24,049 nucleotides of DNA from Chromera velia (GCA_018398765.1 JAHBMJ010001985.1:1-24049); one strand, 5' to 3'. Numbered from the stretch's first letter, positions 1 to 10,345 are shown. Notes: generated by a model from the letters alone, not told the origin. Program-made: numbers and translations.

Positions 1-300
1 AGAAGTGGCCGGGCCGCAGGAACAAAAACATAAATGAACAAACGATTGAAGGACGAGAAACAAGAAGGAAGAAAGGTAAAGGAGAAAGCAGCCAGACAGG
101 CAGGCAGGCAGGCAGGAAGGAAAAAACAGAAAGAAGGAAGAAACGAAGGAAGGCGGGATAAGCGAACAAACATGAAGGAAGGAAGGAAGGTTACAATGGA
201 AGAGAGGGAAGGAAAGGGAGACAAACGAAATCATTCGTATGAAAAAAAGACAGGAAGGAAGAAAGAAAGAGGAAGAGAAGGGAAGAAAGCAAGATAGGGG
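1..300. repeat. Purine-rich (GGAA/GAAG) low-complexity tract
   Basis: The stretch is almost all A and G on this strand, built from degenerate GGAAGGAAGG, GGCAGGCAGG and GAAAG units. Open frames across it encode only Lys/Arg/Glu/Gly-rich sequence and are by-products of the repeat. From 300 to about 640 the composition becomes mixed, and I see no gene there. Confidence 0.85.
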
Positions 301-639
301 TATAAGGGGTGGGATGCCTGACCTTCTGAAAAGCCTCGATCGGCTTGAACGGCGCTTGTATCTATTCCAAGGAGGCCCAGAAGGATCCAGTGGGATCTTG
401 AAAAAAGAAAAAAAACACCTGCAGGTCGCGCACCAGAGGAGAATTTAAACGGAAAGATAGAGATGAATGGAGAAAGAACAATAGGTTTGCTCACCTCCCA
501 GGGCCCCCACGACACTTACCTCGGCCTTTTTATGCCTTGCCGGGGGCCAACCTGCAAGCAAAAGAACAGAAGACAATACATCATATGCTGAAAAACACCA
601 CCGAGTAGCGCAGGTGACAGCAGTCAATACACAGGGGTC

Positions 640-850
640 CGATCATCCTTCGAATTATTGCCCGTTAGAGGCCGATCTGGGCAATACGCTCTAGAGCTGT
701 CGGAACTCCCTGCATCCAGACCCATCCAAATGATGTCAGAATACATAAATGAACAAAACAAAACCATCTAGGACCACTTTTTCCAGACTCATCTGCGGAT
801 TATTGCCGAGATGAGCGCAACACGGGCAATATTTCAGTGGTCCTCCCTCC
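640..850. repeat. Two diverged copies of the ATTGCCC...GGGCAATA palindromic unit
   Basis: Around 652-690 the sequence reads ATTATTGCCCG, a spacer, then CGATCTGGGCAATA. Around 797-834 a second version reads GGATTATTGCCGAG, a spacer, then CACGGGCAATATTT. Each can fold into a short stem (TTGCCC with GGGCAA). The same unit forms the core of the large inverted repeat just downstream, so these look like older copies of that repeat family. No coding potential is seen. Confidence 0.55.
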
Positions 851-857
851 AATCGAG

Positions 858-1172
858 TACTGCCGGTAGAGTTGTGGAAACCAAAGGTGGGCTCACAGGC
901 TCTCAGACTTCGTTTTCCGACACTACTGGAAGCTGTCTGGTAGAGGCTTGAAAGCCTGTGTGCTGTCTCCGCAAATCTGAAAATTATTGCCCAGATCAGC
1001 CTCTCATGGGCAGTATTGCCCAGATCGGCCTGTCACGGGCAATAATTTTCAAATTTGCGGAAACAACACATGGGCTTTCAGGCTTCCGCCTGAACTGTCC
1101 CAGTGGTGTATGAAGATGAAATCTGAGAGCCTGCAAGCCCACCTTTGGTTTCCGCAACTCTGTGGTAGCAGT
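858..1172. repeat. Large imperfect inverted repeat (fold-back element)
   Basis: Two arms of about 150 bp face each other around a centre near 1014, where GGGCAGTATTGCCC is itself palindromic. The left arm contains GTTGTGGAAACCAAAGGTGG (871-890), and the right arm carries its near-exact reverse complement, CCACCTTTGGTTTCCGCAAC (ending about 1158). Further in, CCGCAAATCTGAAAATTATT (left) pairs with AATAATTTTCAAATTTGCGG (right). The whole would fold into a ~150 bp hairpin. This is the structure of a fold-back transposon or MITE, or of a past inverted duplication. No open frame inside looks coding. Confidence 0.8.
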
Positions 1173-1463
1173 TTACTAATACTTTGTGCACAAAGATGGC
1201 CGGAGACGGCTAGCTCACACAACTGTGTGCCAGAGAGAACTCATGCACACGGGGGCTCATCGTGGGTCCGCGCGGAAGGCGTCGCCACCGTCGCCATGCC
1301 GAGGTGGCGGCACTCGACGCACGCAGCCGACTTAAAGTTTGCCTCTGTCCAAGTCTGTCGGCCAACAATCGGGTCTGAAGTCTCTTGAAGGTCCACAGGG
1401 TCAAAAATGCGGAGTCCTGAACCTCTGAGCAAACGGACTTTTCCCACAGAAATGTTGCCACAA

Positions 1464-1520
1464 AAAACGCTCTGTCAGATGTCTTCTGATAGTTTTAGAA
1501 GATGTGTGACAGAGCGTTTT
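1464..1520. repeat. Short hairpin / inverted repeat around AAAACGCTCTGTCA
   Basis: The left arm at 1464-1487 starts AAAACGCTCTGTCA, and the right arm at 1497-1520 ends TGACAGAGCGTTTT. About 20 of 24 positions can pair around a 9-base loop. The outer 14 bases pair perfectly. It may be a small MITE or a structured RNA element; nothing nearby identifies a transcript. Confidence 0.65.
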
Positions 1521-2871
1521 CTCAGTTTTGACTTTTTTTTTTGGAGTGCACTTTCGGGGCTCTGGAGGAGACGGCTGTTGCTGGGTCCCCTCGGGTCGGC
1601 ATGAAGTGGAGCTTGCAGGTGGGTCCAGTGGACACCAGCCATCTTGATCTTGTTTTCAACGTCTTCCTGCTTGCTGCTGCTCCTCCTGTTCAAGCGGGGA
1701 AGGGCTGCCGGCCTTATCTAGCTGTTAAAGCACTGCTGCTCTCATCGCTCTCCTTACTCTTTCCTTGCAGGTCACAGTTTGGGAGCCCCCGGGTCAACCC
1801 CAGGTCAGCCTGTCCAGACCCGCTGCTTCTTAGGCTCTTGGTCTTTTGCTTAGGACCTTGTGCGTGCAGAATAAGCTAGACAGAAGTGCTTCCTTGACTA
1901 CACAAAGCGTGAACGCCTATCTCTCCGTGTTTGCAGGTGCTAGACCGGGTGGACGGAGAATTGGGGACACCTGCCGGTCAGTTAAGGAAGCGCGGCTTGC
2001 TCTCTCGCTTTGCATGATGATTTGCTTAGCATCCAGCTTCTTTGTTCTGCTAGGAGCTTGACAGAAACGTACAAGGGAGGTCACTGAGAGAGGGTTGATG
2101 GAGAGTCTGCTGGGGCCTCCATTTTTTGACCGCCTCTTCTGAAGCTTTGCACAGCTCTCAGTCGTGCCAGACATTTTTCACCTCAGACCAATCGCTCAGC
2201 TTTCATGCATTTGAATATCTTCCACTTGCTCCATGTGTGTCAGTCTTTGAAAGCGGTCCATACTATCTCAATGCAAGTGCTCCTTACTCGTTCATCCTTT
2301 CTCATTTGTGGCACTCCGTACTGGTCTCCCTCTGAACATCTGGATCTACCCACGGACTTATCTTTCTTTTTCACAGCTTCTCACTGACACACACAGAAGG
2401 ATTTGCAAGCTTTTACGCCGTATAGTGTGAGTTCTTTGTGAATAGGATTATGTTGTTTCTGTGCTCTGTTCTTCGGAATCCTCTCCGACCCCTGCTGACT
2501 GCCTCCTGTCCGGTCTGACCAGCCTAGCTGTGAAGCCCTCCTTCCTGCACTGTTTCCCTTGCAGAAGAAGCAATTCTTTGTACTTGATTGGCGGCGTTAA
2601 ACGTTGCTTTTGAGCGTATTTATTAGTGTTGTTCCTCTGTATTTCTTTTCAGGTAACATTCACTAACTTTCACGTACCGCGGTGATCATAATTTTTCCCA
2701 CCATGCACCCTAGCTAATCAACCAGCCTTTTGAGCATATTTGAGCAGATTTGCACAGAAGTAACGATTATAGATGATATAAAGGCTCTATATTACTTTGG
2801 GTAATCTAGTTTTACTTCATAATATTTTTTATTAGCATTTCTTTGCTATTAAATCATAATATCTAGAATAA
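1521..2871. other. No gene recognised
   Basis: Short open frames occur on both strands, but none shows a protein motif, consistent reading phase or convincing splice-site chain. From about 2690 the sequence becomes AT-rich up to the edge of the retrotransposon relic. An unrecognised exon or UTR cannot be excluded. Confidence 0.4.
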
Positions 2872-5310
2872 TTTTTAGGGTATCACAATATTGCAGTCCG
2901 ACTTGAGGGCAAAAGTCCATTTATGAGGGCACAGGCCTTCCCTCCTCTTCCAGTTGCTTCTCCTGCTTTCTCTCTCTCTTCCCCCCCTCCTCCCCCAGCC
3001 TTCTCTTATAAAAGGATTATCGGTGCCCTCCGATCGATCGATACGAGTAAGGCTAACGGAATTGGGGGCGTTTTCCCCAGATATCTTGACCTTTGTTTCA
3101 GCTCCTCTCCCCTTTCTCGTTTCCTTCTTTTTGTCTTCTTTAATTTATTTCATCGTTATTCCTATTGGCCGTCTCTTTGGAATTTGATCCGTGTAGTTCC
3201 GGTTCTGAAAGGCCCCTCTCTTGACTGCTCAGAATGGAGACCTATCCATATTGTATGTTTACTTGTGAAACTGTTTGCCCTCCTGATGGACGAGAGATTG
3301 AGAGAACAGACCTCATTAGATAACTGCCAGCTGGGGTTCAGGAAGGGGGTTGGGACCAGGAAGGCCATTGCGGCACTGGCGGGACTCATAGCGAGCTCCA
3401 AAGCCCTGAAACTCCCCCTTCTGGCTGCGTTCGTTGACTTTTCTAAGGCGTTTGATAAGGTCCCTCGAGGTCTGTTGCTGAGACGGCTTCGGGAGGAGGG
3501 TGTGTCGGAATGTGATGTTTTGATGGTGCATGCTATGTACTTTGATGTCTGGGCGAGGGTCGATGGTGCAGATAGGGAGATACAGGAAGGGGCGGGGGTG
3601 AAACAGCCTGAGGGTGACCCTCTCTCTCCTCTGCTCTTCTTTCTGTTCATTAATAATCTGCACCGCCACATCCGCCTCTCGGCTCACCGAGAGGATGAAG
3701 TCGGGGGGGAAGAGTTAGAGAAGGATGGAACAGTATCTGACGAGAGGTCTATAGAAAGCAGAACGTGTGACTACCCTTGGGCAGGCAGATTGAGAGGGGT
3801 TGGCATTGGGAAGAGGAATAAGAAGACCGAAGTAGCGGTGAAGAGGAAACGAGGGAAAGTCAGGGTCAGTCAGGACGATATGATCTGTATGGGGCCCGAG
3901 CCTCTCGAAAGCCTCGGTTACGCTGACGACCTTGTTCTGTTTGGTCGTTCTTTGCATGAGCTTCAAGCGAGAATGAATAAATTAGCGGAATATTGTCGGA
4001 CATGGGGCCTCACGGTCAATTTAAAAAAGACAAAAGTAATTAGGCTTTCCTGCAGCAAGGAGAATATTAGTTAGCCAATCTTCTTTGAAGGGAAGGAAGT
4101 TGAGAGAACGGGCCAGTATAAGTATTTAGGCTACACCTTTTTTAAAGACGGATCTCTCCGTTCCTCTGTGAGACATCGCTTAGGGGTGGCAGAGAGGGCA
4201 CTCGGGAGGGTTATTGAGCTCTGTGTTTCTCTTGGTCGTCTCTCCCCGACTTCGTAAATTATGCTTTTTCGGGGCCTGTGGATTCCTGTGGCCCTTTACG
4301 GGCTAGAAGTGTTTTTCGTCAGTCAGGCAGATATGAAAGGCTTAGCGTTGGATGATTTGCAACTACGTTTTGTTAGATAGGTTTTCAGCCTTCCCCGCAA
4401 TTCGTTTCATGTCCTCTCCCTCTTCATCTCTGACCTTTGCCCAATACGGGCTATCTTGACTAAAAGAGTGGGGGGTTTTTTACGCAGCCTCTCCTTAACA
4501 TCCCACTGTGTGCCCGCTGGCTTTTTAGATCTCTGCAAAGACGGCCTTTATGGCGATTGGTGGAGGTTCGTCAAGCTGTTGGTAGAACTTTTTGCTCTTG
4601 AACTCTTCTCTATCAAGGGGGTGCCTTCGGGTCCGGGAGAGAAAGCTGCATTAAAAAGAAAGTTCGCAGTAGAAGGGAGAGGTAGGGAGACACAAGAATG
4701 GTTGGATGACTGGTTTGTAGCTACCTCCCGTTCTTTACAAAAAGAGCGCCGGTAGGACAGGGGAGGGCAGGCAGGACGGGGGGGGTTTTCCCTAACGGAG
4801 TGAGGCCTTCGGTCTTCCAAGTCGAACATCCGTCTAGACAGCGCTTGGCCCGCCTTGTCATGGGAGGATAGACCGGCTCAAGCGGGCGGTGTGTTCCTAT
4901 GGTTCGACCTCTCCCTAGGAGGCTGATCTGTTCGGAGGCCAACGTCAGGCCGATTGCCCCTGCACTGTTGGGGGGGGGGGGAGGGAGTTCCGAACGGGGA
5001 GGTAGAGACGGTCTGCGAGCACTGCCCCCTCGATTTGCATGGGCGTGGCCATCTGAATGATGTTGTTCATAAGTTGACTGAATGCAAAGGGACCGAAAGG
5101 GAGAGGGGATGCATGAATAGGCTTTTGGATAAAGTAAGAGACGCTCACTCTAAGTCGGACTTGATTGTGTGGGCACAACAAATGGCTAAGCAGCAGCTGG
5201 GACTTGGTGTGAGCGAAAATGGGAAGAAAGTGAGGGAGATCTTCACACTTCTCCTCGAAAAGCACCCTGTTGCAGGCGTACGGGCGATCTCCAATTGCCT
5301 TCGTAAGTAG
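2872..5310 (+). pseudogene. LINE reverse transcriptase, interrupted by six in-frame stops
   Basis: An RNA-templated DNA polymerase of the non-LTR type. Reading one frame from the first Met (2923), visible RT blocks are: SKANGIGGVFPRYL; the palm aspartate block AFVDFSKAFDKVP; the template-grip block PEGDPLSPLLFFLF; the catalytic YADDLVLF at about 3919; and WGLTVNLKKTKV with QYKYLGYTF further on. Near the C-terminus (about 5015-5090) a Cys-x2-Cys-x12-His-x4-Cys pattern matches the CCHC motif many LINEs carry after RT. Stops fall at 4072 (TAG), 4255 (TAA), 4378 (TAG), 4753 (TAG), 4801 (TGA) and 4924 (TGA), yet no frameshift is needed up to the terminal stop at 5308-5310. A ~70-residue charged insert separates the PLSPLL block from YADD. 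The copy is non-functional under the standard code. The N-terminal endonuclease is absent. Confidence 0.85.
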
Positions 5311-5340
5311 CTGTGTGTGTTCCCTCAGTCTGTCCTTCTT

Positions 5341-5420
5341 TCTCTTTTCTTCCTTTCTTTCTTTCTTTCTTTCTTTTTTTTTTTCTTTCTTTCTTTCTTT
5401 CTTTCTTCCCTTTCCCTCAC
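5341..5420. repeat. (CTTT)n microsatellite in the LINE 3' region
   Basis: About twenty tandem CTTT units with a T-rich interruption lie just downstream of the relic's terminal stop. The Phe/Leu/Ser-only open frames across it are artefacts of the repeat. Confidence 0.9.
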
Positions 5421-5888
5421 TTTCTCTCACTCTTTCCCCGTCGTTGTTCATTCTTGACGACCGTACTTGTTTTTGAGGCGAATATTTCGTTATGTCAGTC
5501 CGAGTGTATGTCATCCGACTGATTGATTGATGAACAAACAAGGGCGGAACGGAATCAATCGGGGGATGAGCGAAAAGCATATGGGGGGGAAACGCAAGAC
5601 GGACGACCCCAAGAGGCCCAGGCTGCGGGGCTCGGATGGCACCCCTCGCGTGAGCGTGGAAGGCGGTGGAGGTGATGGGCTTAAGCCTGTACGGGTATGG
5701 GAGGGTACGCGGGGTGCTTATACTCGTGCGGTTCACAAGCGAATCTGCGAGCGGGGTGCATGCTGCGTGCGGCTTCTCCGTTCTTCTTCTCCCTTTTTCT
5801 CCCCTTTTTGAATTTCTTTATCATGCTTACTACTCACAATTTCACTTCCCTAGAAAACAAGTCGTACCTCAAGGATGAACCAACCAAA

Positions 5889-5933
5889 CCGACTGAACTG
5901 ACTGAACTGACCGAACTGCAGAGACTAAACTGA
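5889..5933. repeat. (ACTGA)n pentanucleotide repeat
   Basis: ACTGA-type units repeat about eight times with small changes (GACTGAACTGACTGAACTGA is typical). It is short and has no coding potential. Confidence 0.75.
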
Positions 5934-7753
5934 GAGAGAAACCTTTGTTTGTTCATCTTTGGCAGAAAAGATAGGGAATCAAAGGAGATTGGGAGTTCTG
6001 ATCTTTTTCTCTCTCTGTCTCCTTCCATTCCGCCTCGGTTGATTTTCTTTAAAGGTCATCTGACAGACCTCTAACTAACACGAACTGACAGAAGGAATCT
6101 CAGTGGCCCGTGACCCTTGGGGGAAAAAAAAGACATAGAAACAGAGTAGTCCATCTCCGTTCTTTCTGTTCCCCTTGAGGTACTTGTTTTTTCCCTTTCC
6201 TTCTCGTTTCTCCCTCCGCTTGGGCGTGCCAGTGCTGTTTTAGCGCTTTGATCGGTCATGGGGACCCTCTTCCAGGCGAATTGCAGGCAGTGCTCGATCG
6301 TCTCAAGGGTGGGATAGAGAGCGTGGTGTAACTCAGCCTGTAAGAGAACTACCAGATAAAGCAAAAGCCTGTTTGCTTAGAGGTGGAGCCACCCTCCACT
6401 TCCATCCACCTCCCCACCCCTGTCAGGCTACCATCGATTCAATTTATCCCAGTGGGGCCTAAGTCTAAAGTTTAACTCTATGTATGATGCTCTAGGTTGG
6501 CCAGAGTCTATACGGCTCACCGGTTTTAACCCCATATATCATCATCATCACTTCCCTGCGATGGTAATATGGTTCTATGCGGCATTCTAATTCTAGTTAT
6601 CATGCTGCGAGACTCAACTCCTCTGTGCGAGAATATGACTCCGAGGCGAGGATTTTTACGGATCTTGACGAGTCCTCACCTTTTTTTTCCGTGCGCGCCG
6701 CTGCTCTATAAAAACAAAAACCGAGGCCCAGGGCCCCGGCATGCATATATAGGGGTCCGTAGGGGGCCCGCTACTGTGCAGGACCAATAACATGGGGCCG
6801 GGGCCACGGCTCGCCTCATAATTGCGTGTATAAGACCGCTGCGTCATGCACGTATCACCCCTAGCTGGCATGCCGGGGCATGCGTTGAAAGCGGCGGGCG
6901 GCGGGCAACCGTTGAATCTGCGCGGCGCGCGCTAGCTCTTTCTTGCGGTCGACCGTCCATGCATGCATGCTGACCGATATTACCACGCTGCTGATCGAAA
7001 AGGGTGAAACTTCGTTGCCCTGGATCAATTGAATCTGAAGAATCATTGCAGTGATAGATCCTCACACCGATCGACCCATACCGCATCAAATTACTGACAC
7101 TCTTCGATGCAAGCAGAAAACTGTAGAGCGGACCAGAACGGCACGCACGCAACCTCAGCACGGTGACCCTTTCTCCACGTCCGGAGCAAAGAACGCGAAC
7201 CCGGACTGCAGCACAAGCCATGAACCAGCTTTCATCGCGGGAGGTTGTACTGAAGCCACGTCCTGGCTACTCTTCCGGTGACTCATCTCGCCACACACTG
7301 TATGGAGCTCTGCAGTCAGAAGGTCGGGTCGTATATCTTTTCTTTAAATTGTCGTTCACACATGCATTCGCAGAAAAATGGACAGATGTACACACGAACG
7401 TCGGCGTTCCAGGTCGCGCATGCAAGCACATCATCGTGCGATCGTATCTGGAAACCAATCCACAAAGGCTTCTTCCCCCCTCTTCAGCCACCTTTTCTCT
7501 TCCTCCCGTCGTGTCAAATGCATGCGTGCATGCACTTGCTTATATGAATATATGCTGAACACAGGTTCACACATGCCTAATCACTCGTTCTCAAAAAATA
7601 CAGAGGCACTTAGACAATCAGCTTATGGATTGCGTGTCCCACGACAGCCAGTCAACTGTATGGTGACTTGTTCGCTGACTTGCTGATTCGCTCGATGACT
7701 GACTTACGTCCTTCACCGACTACCTCATGTGTCTCTACCTCTACCTCTACCTT

Positions 7754-7754
<1 letters not shown>

Positions 7755-7819
<65 letters not shown>
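7755..7819. repeat. Compound microsatellite C30-(TC)8-(AC)9
   Basis: Thirty consecutive C bases are followed directly by a TC dinucleotide run and then an AC run. Open frames here encode poly-Pro/Ser/Thr-His and are artefacts. Long C/G homopolymers of this kind recur at 16751 and 23994. Confidence 0.95.
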
Positions 7820-8179
7820 AGCAAACAGATTATCAGGCCGGGATACTCACCCACCGACTGACCAACAAAAATAACAAACAGGAGAAGTCAAACATGTTTA
7901 CCTGTCTGCACACATGCACTTGTGCTCGCTTCTGCCGCGTGCAGATACTTATTTTGTCGGTTGTTCTTTCCTTTTGTGCGTTGGCATATCTCTTTCAGGT
8001 TGACCTCCCCTTTTTCATTTCAACACTGTTCTGCCAATCTTCCGACTTGGCCTGCATGTTTGCTCTGATCAGATTTCTTCTTACATGCTATGTTTCACAA
8101 AATCGGGACGCAAATTTATAGTGTGGGTGTGCACCTTTCACTTTGGGTTGCAGATACCAGGGAGTCTGCGTCCACACAC

Positions 8180-9329
8180 ATGCAAGGGAGGTCTCAGGGA
8201 GTAAAGAGAAATGTCCCTCCTGTGGAGCCTGACTCCGACATCGTTGACCCAGAACGATTTGAAATGTGGAAGTTCAAGCGAACCCTGGACGCACAGTCCA
8301 AAAGTAAGTAAGTACCTTCGTACCTTCAGGACACTTCCGTTGACCCTGCATGCATGATTCCAATGAAAGAAAGAGTGATCACATTTGCTGAAATCCTCCG
8401 TGCATGCATACGGACTCTGCAGCGCCAAAAGACAGGTGGCAAAAGGAGCCGTCCGAGCCCTTTCGACGCGGAATGTCAGTCCTGGATACGCGATTACATC
8501 ATTGCATATGAACCCAAATAGCAGTGTATTTTATATTCAGCAAGAGCTCATAAAACGGAGGTCCAAGCCGACATATGAATTTCAGCAGCTGTAGAAAGAA
8601 CATGCAGACGTTTTCTTGACTGAGGGTCGTGCCCTTCTTCGAGCACCTCCTGAGTTTTCTTTCTGCTGTTTTGCAAAGAATGGGTCAGCAAGCTGGTAAC
8701 ACCATCCGCGGTGTCTCTCTTATATGCAGGTGTCCGAAGGGCAAGAAGGAATGCGCATTTTCGCATGTGTTGTTTAAAGATATACAAAGATATACATGTG
8801 TTGTTTAATACTGTATCAAAGTAAACGTATGCAGGTGTCCGATGGGCAAGAAGGAATGCGCATTTTCGCACGATGCCAACGTGCTGCGCGAGAAGAAGGT
8901 GGGTGCCTGACCGCCCGATCGCCCTCTACCGTTACTTGTTCTCTTCCTGTTCCGTCGTGCCTGATCACCGAAAAGCCCAAACTGTCTACGGCTGTGTCAT
9001 TTGCATTTAGTTTCAGCTCCAATTCAGGATGCCTCCAAAGCAGTTCGGCCATATTGTTCCTTTGCCCTCAAAGTGGGTCTTTTTCAATGGGCAGCCAGGG
9101 GGGTTGTTGACAACGAAAAAGAATGTATCTTTGGCTTGAGCATGTGCATATCAGAACAGAACAAAGTTTTTTGAATCTCTCTGTGTGATGTACCCAGGTT
9201 TTCGCCGGTCTCTCTTTTCGTCTGTCTCTGCCTTTTATCTCATTTCTTGTTTTTTTCCCTCTCTGTATGACTTTGTTCGTCTCCCTCTGCTCGGTTTGTC
9301 TGTCTCTGTTTCTCTCATCCTTCTCTCTG

Positions 9330-9363
<34 letters not shown>

Positions 9364-10345
9364 TCTCACACGCACACACACAGAGCTCCCACCTCTCTGC
9401 CTGTGTCCCCTCCTTCCGGTCTCCCTATGCGCCTGTTTTTCTGTCTGTCATTCGGTCACTAGATCAATCAGTGTGTCTGTCTCTCTCTCCACCAGTCCTT
9501 CTGTCTCTACATTTGGTTTTGTGCCTTTTGTTCCTTCCTTTGCGTTGAATTTTTTTTGCAGCGACCTATCTGCCGTTTCGTTACTCAGGGCCTGTGCCGA
9601 TCGGGCAAGCTCTGTTTCTTTTCACACGACGTGATTTGCAGACAATTTGGGACATTCGGTTGGTTAGCAGATCGAATCCTCTCGCTTCATCTCTCTCTTG
9701 CATGCGCCTGACTGTCGGGAAGTGATGTCTAGCATCCGTTTCTTTTGTGCGTCTGCATGGCGATGTATCTGGATGGAAACTCAGTCAAAATTGTTCTGCC
9801 GCGTCGAAGTGCTTCTATGACCTTCAATTTCTCTCTTCCTTCCTTCTGGGGTGCACTGATATGAGGTATTTTCCTGAAGACAGTATGAACTGTCTCTCTG
9901 AGTAGACCCTTCACTTCTCTTCATCCACTGGGGCGATTCTTCGTGCCTAGGCCTTCTTTTGTCTTCAGGAATTCCTTTTCATGCCCGTACATCTGACTGC
10001 TCGTTCTCTTTTATCTTCCTGTCCTGCCTGCAACTCTGGAGAACAGGGGAATGCCACACTTCAGGATGCCAGTTTGGTCACGTTAAACCGAAAAAGGACA
10101 CGGAGAGAGATCTCTTCGTGACCACTCATCTGGAGTACCTGACTCGTTTGGTCAAGATCGGGGCTGCTCCTTACGGCTTTGCAAAAGAGAAGAATCGATA
10201 CTCCACAATGTGGTGGTTCCGTCGTGTGAACGAGTTGAATGGACACAATGCACCGGCGGGAGACAGACCGTCTAGCTCGTCCAGGAGCTCTTTTTCCCTT
10301 CCGGAAGAGTTTGGAGGTACTGGTGAGACTGTCGATTCCCAGTAA
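8180..10345 (+). CDS. Triple CCCH zinc-finger protein, four exons (probable RNA-binding protein)
   Basis: Proposed exons are 8180-8307, 8835-8898, 9562-9658 and 10047-10345, with phases 2, 0 and 1 at the junctions (588 nt, 195 residues). Three zinc fingers sit in a row. The first is CPMGKKECAFSH (no cysteine at the usual x8 position, so only a partial or atypical finger). The second is CRFVTQGLCRSGKLCFFSH (C-x7-C-x5-C-x3-H). The third is CRQFGTFGECHTSGCQFGH (C-x8-C-x4-C-x3-H), completed across the last splice. Upstream, PERFEMWKFK recalls the segment that precedes the fingers in plant-type tandem CCCH proteins. The C-terminal ~75 residues include WWFRR and a Ser-rich tail. CCCH proteins usually bind AU-rich or other single-stranded RNA and act in mRNA decay, processing or translation; that role is inferred from family. 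The start could lie further upstream, because the frame stays open to an acceptor-like TTGCAG near 8152. The last acceptor is uncertain: an earlier one (exon from 9969) is also in phase. Confidence 0.7.
8722..8871 (+). repeat. Tandem duplication of a zinc-finger exon start (105 bp offset)
   Basis: About 44 bp containing a TATGCAG acceptor and the codons for CPxGKKECAFSH occur at 8722-8766 and again at 8827-8871. The second copy continues into an exon with a good donor (AAG|GTGGGT at 8899). The first copy has no donor and runs into a stop, so it looks like a decoy or dead exon. The spacer also carries TGTGTTGTTTA twice. Confidence 0.85.
9324..9386. repeat. (CT)n(CA)n compound microsatellite in an intron
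   Basis: A TCTCTC run passes directly into ACACAC with one CTCTCACACG interruption. It lies in the third-finger gene's second intron, about 180 bp before the 9562 exon, inside a generally pyrimidine-rich stretch. Confidence 0.9.

Larger units (their letters stand above)
2872..5532 (+). mobile_element. 5'-truncated LINE (non-LTR retrotransposon) relic
   Basis: The element is defined by a reverse-transcriptase reading frame (see the pseudogene entry), a C-terminal CCHC motif, a pyrimidine-rich 3' untranslated region with a CTTT microsatellite, and a terminal TGAT repeat at about 5517-5532. This layout is typical of LINEs with simple-repeat tails. No apurinic endonuclease or ORF1 domain is visible upstream; similarity starts within the first RT blocks just after an AT-rich stretch. 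It is therefore probably a 5'-truncated insertion. Exact ends and target duplication were not determined. Confidence 0.8.
5533..8179. other. Intergenic sequence, no gene recognised
   Basis: Several open frames of 60-130 codons exist, but they overlap on both strands, lack recognisable motifs and do not join by splice phase. A GC-rich patch with palindromic GGGGCC/GGCCCC words and CATGCATATATAG lies near 6720-6810. TGCATGC palindromes recur at about 6957-6970 and 7519-7535. Upstream non-coding exons of the zinc-finger gene could lie at the right end: a TTGCAG acceptor-like site is present near 8152. Confidence 0.4.

Noticed and set aside
3162-3687. Minus-strand frames of 123 and 169 codons across the RT region
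   Set aside because: They are shadows of the reverse-transcriptase reading frame on the opposite strand.
6700-6860. GC-rich palindromic patch as a tRNA or other structured RNA gene
   Set aside because: I could not find a cloverleaf, A/B-box pair or acceptor stem; it is only short GGGGCC/GGCCCC words near TATATA.
8422-8510. Possible exon after CTCTGCAG at 8421 in the zinc-finger gene
   Set aside because: It is open in some frames, but no frame connects to the flanking exons in phase and reaches a donor with a sensible protein. A 13-nt micro-exon (8422-8434) would fit the phase but is too speculative.
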